Source: Deefgea piscis (GTDB lineage Bacteria > Pseudomonadota > Gammaproteobacteria > Burkholderiales > Chitinibacteraceae). From it: a DNA stretch of 64,000 bases. Within the stretch, counting starts at the first letter, position 1. Each line of letters starts with the position of its first letter. Shown piece by piece: positions 58,163 through 64,000 of this stretch. The notes beneath the pieces are model-generated. The model was not told where the DNA came from, did not search any database, and worked only from the letters and a program-made list of their open reading frames with translations. The translations under genes and the position numbers were made by a program. The stretch covers positions 558,001 to 622,000 of the forward strand of contig NZ_CP054143.1 of NCBI RefSeq assembly GCF_013284055.1, read 5' to 3'.

Positions 58163-58546
58163 TTATTTCTTGGTGGTTTTAGTGCGAGCTGGTTTGGCTT
58201 TGGCGCTGGTATTTTTAGCTTTAGATGGGGTTGCTTTACGCTGATTGGTTTTACTACTTTTAAGCGCAGATTTTTTGCTCGATTTAACTTGAGCTGATTT
58301 GGCCGATGAGCGCGTTGATTTTTTCACCGCTTTACTGCGACTAGATGGCTTATTTTTGCTATAGCGAGTTGGGCTCGCTGTTTGCTGGCTGACCTTGGCT
58401 GGCGTCGAAACTTCTTTTTTGACTGGGGCTTTACGCACAATCGGCACTGCAGCAGCAGGATCATCAAACGGCAAAGGGGCATCTTCAGCCCATACCACTG
58501 TAGCTAGTGCCATTGAAACCATGGCCGCTAATAATTTTCGCAACAC
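58163..58546 (-). CDS. secreted Lys/Ser/Ala-rich basic protein
   Basis: 127 residues. A signal peptide (residues 1-20, ending VVWAE) precedes a short acidic segment and a long, histone H1-like, Lys/Ser/Thr/Ala-rich tail with no hydrophobic stretches. A very basic exported protein is unusual; interaction with DNA, LPS or peptidoglycan is possible. No family recognised. Confidence 0.6.
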   Translation of the reverse strand: MLRKLLAAMVSMALATVVWAEDAPLPFDDPAAAVPIVRKAPVKKEVSTPAKVSQQTASPTRYSKNKPSSRSKAVKKSTRSSAKSAQVKSSKKSALKSSKTNQRKATPSKAKNTSAKAKPARTKTTKK

Positions 58547-58698
58547 GTCATTCCTTTGTATTCAATCTCAACTACTGCGCCCATGCGCTGCAAAGCATTA
58601 TATAACGAGCAATCATAAAGTTTCGCAGTACTTTCCTACAAAACCACCGCCTTTGCGTGATGCAAAATCACAGCGTATCGTCAGCAAGCGTAATTAAT

Positions 58699-59571
58699 TT
58701 AACTTGCCCCGGTAGGCTGACGAAATTGCACTAAAAATACCCCGAATAAAATCAATCCGGCCCCAAGATAATGATAACCATGCAAGGTTTCGCCCAACAC
58801 CAGCACCGCAATCAAGGCGGTCAATAAGGGCAGTAGATTCATAAAAATCGCCGTTTTTTCGCTCCCCATGCGAGCAATGCCCTGCATCCAGCAATAAGCG
58901 GCCACAATCGACGAGGCAATCCCAGCAAACAACACCATGCTGATCGCCGCCGGCGCAATCGCCAAACTCTGCGCGCTCAGCGCCACGGGAATCAAAAACA
59001 GCACGCCAAATCCAATCTGCAAATATAAATTCAACCACGGCGAAAACGGCAAGGCCCAGCGCTTTAACAAAATGCCATACAGCGCATACGCCAGCGCACC
59101 GATCAACATCAAGCCATCGCCACGGTTAATCCCTCCGGCCAATAAACGATTTGGCTGGCCTTGACCGAGCAAATATAAAACGCCAAGCAAGGACAAACCC
59201 ACGCCTAGCATCGCCCTGCCATTGGGCCTAAAGCGAAAAAACGCCCAGTTGAGCACCAAACCCAATAAGGGGATCAAAGCACAAATCACGCCCATATTGG
59301 TCGCCGTGGTACTGTGCGCCGCAAAATACGCCAAGCATTGATACAGCACCATGCCCAGCAAAGCCAATACGGCAAACTTGGGCCAATAGGGCCAAATCGC
59401 CTGCCGTTGCCGCCAGAGTTTAGGCGCCATGACCGGCGTTAAAATCAGCCCGGCGATCAGCCAGCGATAAAACGAAATCGCCGCCGGATCAATCACCCCT
59501 GCCGCCGCTTTAGAAACCACGGTATTACCCGCCCAAATCGCCACGGCCACCAATGGAAAAAGCCAGTTCAT
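58699..59571 (-). CDS. EamA/DMT-family transporter
   Basis: 290 residues with ten membrane helices and two EamA repeats. The ATG at 59571 has GAGGTGAGG upstream. It is divergent from the AraC gene, which likely controls it; the substrate is unknown. Confidence 0.9.
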   Translation of the reverse strand: MNWLFPLVAVAIWAGNTVVSKAAAGVIDPAAISFYRWLIAGLILTPVMAPKLWRQRQAIWPYWPKFAVLALLGMVLYQCLAYFAAHSTTATNMGVICALIPLLGLVLNWAFFRFRPNGRAMLGVGLSLLGVLYLLGQGQPNRLLAGGINRGDGLMLIGALAYALYGILLKRWALPFSPWLNLYLQIGFGVLFLIPVALSAQSLAIAPAAISMVLFAGIASSIVAAYCWMQGIARMGSEKTAIFMNLLPLLTALIAVLVLGETLHGYHYLGAGLILFGVFLVQFRQPTGAS

Positions 59572-59707
59572 CCTCACCTCATGCAAACCACAATACGCCA
59601 CAGCAGCGCTGATTCACTCACGTGGTATTGATGACGCAGTGTAATCCTGTCTGATTCAATGGCTATAATGTAAACCCGACAAACGTATCGTGCATTTCGG
59701 ACCATTT

Positions 59708-60532
59708 ATGCCGCCAGATCCAGCGCCTTCGCCACCGTACAACCCTAGCGATCTGTTGCTTGACGCCCCCAAACTCTTGCAGCTGCGCCACGAAGCGGTC
59801 GAAGCCCACACTGGCTACGCATTGCATCGCCATCCTTGGGGACAAATTAATCGCATTAATCTGGGGCTAATCGAAATCACCCTCGGCTTGCCACCCCACG
59901 AGCAGCATTTAATCGCCCCGGCGGATTATTTAGTCTGGGTACCGGCCCAAATACCGCATACCGCTTATATACGCCAAGCGCTCAGTTATACCTCAGCGTA
60001 TCTTGGCGATGAATGGGCGCAGCAACTGCCGCAAACCGCGTGCTTAATCAGCCAAACCCCATTGATTCGAGCGCTATTTGATGACTATGCGGCTCGGCAA
60101 ATCTGCGATACCCGCCCTGCCAACGAGCAAGCTCAAGCCACTTTGCTGTTGGAACGACTGATCAGCGCCGATCGGCACACCAGCTATTTACCCGACACCG
60201 CGCACAGACAATTGCGCCCGATTCTCGATGCTTTATTCGTCCACCCGGGCGACACCACCACGCTGGCGCAATGGGCGCAACACGTGCATAGCACCGAGCG
60301 CACGCTGGCTCGACAGTTTCAGCGCGAGCTCGGACTGAGCTTTATTCAATGGCGTAATCGCCTGCGGCTGTTACGCGCACAAGCCGCGCTCAAAGAACAC
60401 CATGCGATTCAAGATATTGCGTGGCAATTAGGCTACAGCCACCCTTCGGCGTTTATTGCGATGTTTCGCCAACACACCGGCCTCTCGCCCGAACGCTACC
60501 GTCGGCAATGGCTCAGTCATGCAAACGATTGA
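59708..60532 (+). CDS. AraC-family transcriptional regulator
   Basis: 274 residues. An N-terminal cupin-like sensor domain is followed by a C-terminal double helix-turn-helix (about residues 175-270, with the conserved GLSPERYRRQW end). It is divergent from an EamA transporter, a common pair in efflux control. GTG at 59690 is an alternative start. Confidence 0.88.
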   Translation: MPPDPAPSPPYNPSDLLLDAPKLLQLRHEAVEAHTGYALHRHPWGQINRINLGLIEITLGLPPHEQHLIAPADYLVWVPAQIPHTAYIRQALSYTSAYLGDEWAQQLPQTACLISQTPLIRALFDDYAARQICDTRPANEQAQATLLLERLISADRHTSYLPDTAHRQLRPILDALFVHPGDTTTLAQWAQHVHSTERTLARQFQRELGLSFIQWRNRLRLLRAQAALKEHHAIQDIAWQLGYSHPSAFIAMFRQHTGLSPERYRRQWLSHAND

Positions 60533-60866
60533 ATATAAAAAAAACCATAATCGCGGCGTATTGGCCGCTCGGTACTGATAGTCATAGGCTGCATCGTAAT
60601 ACCCATCAATAAAACTAAATCACTACCAACGCTCTCCGCATGCCCCCTGCACGCCGACGGCGTCTGTCGCGCTATTTCGCCCTTAAAAATTACTCAAGTC
60701 TGACTATTTAATTGCTGAATCAGTATTTTCCCTATTAATCCCGATTAAAAATGAATGATAAATTACATTAGCATTTTTTAATATGTCAGCTTCAGCACAC
60801 CCACACAGCACGTTTTACCCAGCACAACACCGCATTAGACGGTGAAACCCCCTCTTGGAGAACACC
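60533..60866. other. araC-degV gap
   Basis: No gene or clear terminator is seen. It contains one AATACCCATCAAT end (60599-60611) like the palindrome tips elsewhere, without a matching left arm. Confidence 0.55.
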
Positions 60867-61811
60867 ATGCGAGTAGGCTTAGTAACAGACTCTTGCTGCG
60901 ATTTACCGCGCGAATTTTTAGACCAGCATCAAATCGTCATCTTGCCGATCACCATTCAAGGCAGCGATAGTCAGTTTATTGACCACCGCGATCCCGTCGC
61001 CACGCGTAGTTTTTATCGCCGCCAAGCCGAACTAGGTACGTCGGACTTTGAATCCAAACCCTTCTCGGTCGAGCAAATCCGTGAATTATTCAAAAGCCGA
61101 CTGATCTTAGAATTTGATTCGGTATTCTGTTTGACGGTGATGCAATCGCGCAGCCAAATTTATAATCACTGCACCCAAGCCGCTCGCAGCATCCTGACTG
61201 AATACCGGCCGATTCGCGAAGCAGCCAATCTGAGCAAACCCTTTGCCGTTCGCGTTTTTGATAGCGCCAATTTATTTTGCGGCCAAGGGCTGATCGTCGC
61301 TGAAATCGCCCAACTGATTGGTGAACAAGCCAGCCGCTCGACCATCACTCAGCACATTGAGCGGCTTAGTCGCAGCGTACAAAGCTTTTTAATGCCGGCC
61401 GATCTTGGCCAACTGCGCCATCAAGCACGCCGCAAAGGCGATAAAAGCGTCGGATTTTTATCCTACGCCTTTGGCAGTGCGCTCGACATCAAGCCGGTGA
61501 TCCGCGGCTATCGCGGCGAAACCAGCCCTGTCGGCCGCATTCATGGTTTTCAAACCGGCGTTGAAAAACTCTTTGCCATGGCCGAAAAGCAAATCGAGCA
61601 AGGCTTAGTCGCCAACACCATTTGTGTGAGTTATGGCGGCGACCCTAGCGTGATCAGCGATATGCCAGCGTATCAACAATTACAACGCGCCTGCGCGCAC
61701 GCCAAGGTGCAATTGCTGCTGTGTGAAATGAGCACCACCGCTGGCGTCAATATCGGCGCAGGCGGTCTAGCCATCGCCTTTGCTGCCGAAACCGAGGCCG
61801 TGCTCAACTAA
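60867..61811 (+). CDS. DegV-family fatty-acid-binding protein
   Basis: 314 residues. VGLVTDSCCDLP at the start is the DegV motif, and the middle and C-terminal parts follow the family. DegV/FakB proteins bind fatty acids, and in Firmicutes present them to FakA; no FakA is seen here. A TTGGAG site precedes the ATG at 60867. Confidence 0.9.
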   Translation: MRVGLVTDSCCDLPREFLDQHQIVILPITIQGSDSQFIDHRDPVATRSFYRRQAELGTSDFESKPFSVEQIRELFKSRLILEFDSVFCLTVMQSRSQIYNHCTQAARSILTEYRPIREAANLSKPFAVRVFDSANLFCGQGLIVAEIAQLIGEQASRSTITQHIERLSRSVQSFLMPADLGQLRHQARRKGDKSVGFLSYAFGSALDIKPVIRGYRGETSPVGRIHGFQTGVEKLFAMAEKQIEQGLVANTICVSYGGDPSVISDMPAYQQLQRACAHAKVQLLLCEMSTTAGVNIGAGGLAIAFAAETEAVLN

Positions 61812-61882
61812 CCGGGCTAAGCCGGCGGCGGCGAAGCCCTAGTTGGATCAATGCTCGATCAAAACAATGCTAGCTAATAGTA

Positions 61883-61929
61883 GGTATTGCTTAGTAAGCC
61901 ATTTAAATAATGGCCTACTAAGCAATACC
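61883..61929. repeat. intergenic palindrome, copy C
   Basis: Arms of 21 bases (61883-61903 and 61909-61929) pair with one mismatch, a transition, around a 5-base loop TAAAT. The tips GGTATTG and CAATACC match copies A, B and D. It lies in the 325-base gap between degV and the chemoreceptor gene, which holds nothing else evident. Confidence 0.85.
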
Positions 61930-62136
61930 CTATCAATATAGATATACGCAACGCACTAAAGCCATCATCAGCAGCGCCGCTAGCCAACCTACAATATGTC
62001 ATTGCCATTCGTGCGTTACCCCGTAATTTCCCGCATGACGCAACAGTTTACAGTAAGAAATTGCAAGCTAGTGAGCATATCCGCACAATAGCTAAAACAT
62101 CAGAAAACAATAATATTGCTACAGGGGATAAACAAT

Positions 62137-63774
62137 ATGGCTCGAGCTACGCCTTTCTCATTGCGCGCGCGTTTAGTCTTTGCCGCGGCGATCACCGTCA
62201 TCACTGTGATCTTGCTGGTTTGTATGATGCTGCTGCAATTACGCGGCGAAATGCTGGACGATCGTAAAGACAAAGTCCGTAATCTAGCTGAATCAGCACA
62301 AACGATTGTGGCGCACTATGAGGCCCTCAGTCGCCAAGGCAAAATGGATCAAGCCAGCGCCAAAGCGGCCGCATTGCTGGCCGTGAAAGCGATTCGCTAC
62401 GATGGCCAAGAATATTTCTGGATCAACGACACCACTCCTACCATGCTGATGCATCCGCTCAAACCCGAGCTCGATGGCAAAAACCTCAGCAATACCAAAG
62501 ACCCCAATGGCAAAGCACTATTTGTTGAAATGGCCAATGTGGTGCGCAGCCAAGGTGCGGGCTTTGTTGAATACCAATGGCCCAAAGCCGGTAGCGACGC
62601 GCCAGTAGATAAAATCTCCTATGTCACTAGCTTTCAGCCTTGGGGCTGGGTGATTGGTACCGGGATTTATTTGGATGATATCCATGAGCACTTCATGTCG
62701 GTATTGCAAATCTTATTACCGGTCTGCTTCATTAGTTTGATGTTGATTGGCTATGTATTATGGGCACTGGGGGCTTATCTATTTCGCTTACTCGGCGGTG
62801 AGCCACAAGTGGCAGTTGATCTGGCGCGCAATGTGGCACAAGGGCAATTACAACAAACGATTCATTGCGACCCGCGGGATCAAAGCAGCTTAATCGCCGC
62901 AATGCGCGATATGCAGCAAGCCCTACGCAGCGTGATTGGTGAAGTGCACGCCAGCGCCGCGCAGATTGACAATGCCGCCAATCATTTAGGGCAAAACTCG
63001 AGCGACGTGGCATTACGCGCCCAACAACAAAGCGAATCAGCGGCGTCGATGGCGGCGGCGGTAGAAGAAATGTCGGTCTCAATCGACCATGTCACCGCCA
63101 ATACCGACGAAGCCAGCGAGCTAGCGCGCCAAGCGGGCCAACAATCAACTCGCGGCGCCCAAGTGATCCATAGCGCCACCAGTGAAGTGCATAAAATCGC
63201 CAATTTGGTCAAAGATTCATCGAGCAAAATCGAAGAGCTCGGTCGGCAATCGCAAGAAATCTCATCGATTGTTAGCACCATTAAAGACATTGCCGATCAG
63301 ACTAATTTATTGGCGCTCAATGCCGCGATTGAAGCAGCACGCGCTGGCGAGCAAGGCCGTGGTTTTGCCGTGGTGGCCGATGAAGTGCGTAAATTGGCCG
63401 AGCGCACCAGCCAATCCACCGTCGAAATCGCCAAGATGGTGGGTCAAATTCAAAGCGGTACTCGCCAAGCCATCACGCAAATGGAAAGTGGCGTAGAGCA
63501 AGCCAATACCGGCGTTGCTTTTGCCAATGAAGCTGGCGTGGCCATTGATGAGATTCGCCAAGGGGCTGAGCAAGTTCGCGACGTGGTCGATAGCATTAGT
63601 AGTGCAATACGCGAACAAAGCGTGGCCACTACCGAGATTGCCCGCAGTGTCGAGCAAATCGCGCAAATGGCCGAGGCCAGCGCGCTCGACGTGCAATCGA
63701 ACGCGCATGCTGCCAAAGATTTGCAAAACCTATCGAACCGACTCAGCCAAGCAGTGCAACAATTCAAACTTTAA
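62137..63774 (+). CDS. methyl-accepting chemotaxis protein with single Cache domain
   Basis: 545 residues. One membrane helix, a periplasmic single-Cache domain (about residues 38-180, with [17 protein letters not shown], in part, as core), a second helix, HAMP, and a methyl-accepting domain with the conserved hairpin [21 protein letters not shown] (quoted in part). sCache receptors often sense small carboxylates. The ATG at 62137 has AGGGGATA upstream. No sigma-28 box was found in the gap before it. Confidence 0.92.
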   Translation: MARATPFSLRARLVFAAAITVITVILLVCMMLLQLRGEMLDDRKDKVRNLAESAQTIVAHYEALSRQGKMDQASAKAAALLAVKAIRYDGQEYFWINDTTPTMLMHPLKPELDGKNLSNTKDPNGKALFVEMANVVRSQGAGFVEYQWPKAGSDAPVDKISYVTSFQPWGWVIGTGIYLDDIHEHFMSVLQILLPVCFISLMLIGYVLWALGAYLFRLLGGEPQVAVDLARNVAQGQLQQTIHCDPRDQSSLIAAMRDMQQALRSVIGEVHASAAQIDNAANHLGQNSSDVALRAQQQSESAASMAAAVEEMSVSIDHVTANTDEASELARQAGQQSTRGAQVIHSATSEVHKIANLVKDSSSKIEELGRQSQEISSIVSTIKDIADQTNLLALNAAIEAARAGEQGRGFAVVADEVRKLAERTSQSTVEIAKMVGQIQSGTRQAITQMESGVEQANTGVAFANEAGVAIDEIRQGAEQVRDVVDSISSAIREQSVATTEIARSVEQIAQMAEASALDVQSNAHAAKDLQNLSNRLSQAVQQFKL

Positions 63775-63791
63775 ACGCCGAGTAAACATAC

Positions 63792-63821
63792 GCCTCGCCG
63801 CTTCAACTAGATCGGCGAGGC
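63792..63821. repeat. hairpin after the chemoreceptor gene
   Basis: GCCTCGCCG and CGGCGAGGC pair around a 12-base loop, 18 bases after the stop. No T-run. The remaining 180 bases to the window end show no gene. Confidence 0.55.
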
Positions 63822-64000
63822 CAGAAATACATCCAATGGCAAAACCCTGAATTAAATATACAACGCGGTGAGCCACGGGTGGCACAAGGCATCATTCCCT
63901 GCGTAATACCAGCCCACTACTGTGGTATTTAATTAAAACCCTGCGGCATATTATTCCATATGGATATTCGAGCTAATTAACCTCATTAATGCCAAATTAT

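Noticed and set aside
61883-61929. Integron attC site
   Set aside because: The palindromes have conserved tips and variable stems, but the RYYYAAC/GTTRRRY core sites and cassette genes are absent.

Overview
The window looks like chromosomal DNA from a motile, Gram-negative betaproteobacterium, most likely of the order Neisseriales (Chitinibacter/Deefgea-like). This placement is an inference from gene content: an Entner-Doudoroff block with HexR, a dihydrolipoamide dehydrogenase carrying its own lipoyl domain (as in Neisseria), divergent bamD/rluD, FolE2, and a betaproteobacterial-style flagellar cluster. No integrase, transposase, CRISPR array or rRNA was seen.

Region 1 (1-11.8 kb) is central carbon metabolism: edd (partial) divergent from zwf-pgl-hexR-pgi, then aceE-aceF-lpdA. 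Two HexR-type palindromes lie between edd and zwf. Strong hairpins sit at the zwf/pgl, aceE/aceF and aceF/lpdA junctions. Region 2 (11.8-16.6 kb) holds a 61-codon gene behind a consensus sigma-54 promoter, a duplicated Ala-Glu tRNA operon, bamD divergent from rluD-pgeF, a small membrane protein gene and folE2.

Region 3 (16.6-33.4 kb) is flagellar: fliLMNOPQR and fliK on the minus strand, then flhB, flhA, flhF, flhG, fliA and a motA/motC-type stator gene on the plus strand. A four-gene MCE (Mla-type) lipid-transport operon sits between flhG and fliA. FlhG keeps its FlhF-activating helix but has lost both P-loop lysines.

Region 4 (33.6-45.5 kb) has plsC-like, ftsK, rpmB-rpmG, and an acetate module: a LysR gene, DUF485, actP, a CNMP/CBS/DUF294 signalling protein, a DnaQ-type exonuclease and acs. 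The DUF485-actP and acs promoters share a near-identical upstream element. Region 5 (45.5-47.3 kb) is a lone flagellin gene behind a sigma-28 promoter. Its variable region is replaced by a zinc metallopeptidase domain (HEMVH...WFKEG), so it is a flagellinolysin-type proteolytic flagellin.

Region 6 (47.5-64 kb) is mixed: a PepSY-like secreted protein, uvrB, a hypothetical exported protein, a hybrid histidine kinase, argS, htpX with an unannotated 43-codon membrane ORF ahead of it, an HPF/RaiA-like protein, two tandem paralogous membrane zinc-ribbon proteins, nhaR-like, a secreted Lys/Ser/Ala-rich protein, an EamA transporter divergent from an AraC regulator, degV, and a Cache-domain chemoreceptor. 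Several intergenic regions carry hairpins whose tips are conserved (GGTAT...ATACCC) while the stems differ from copy to copy.
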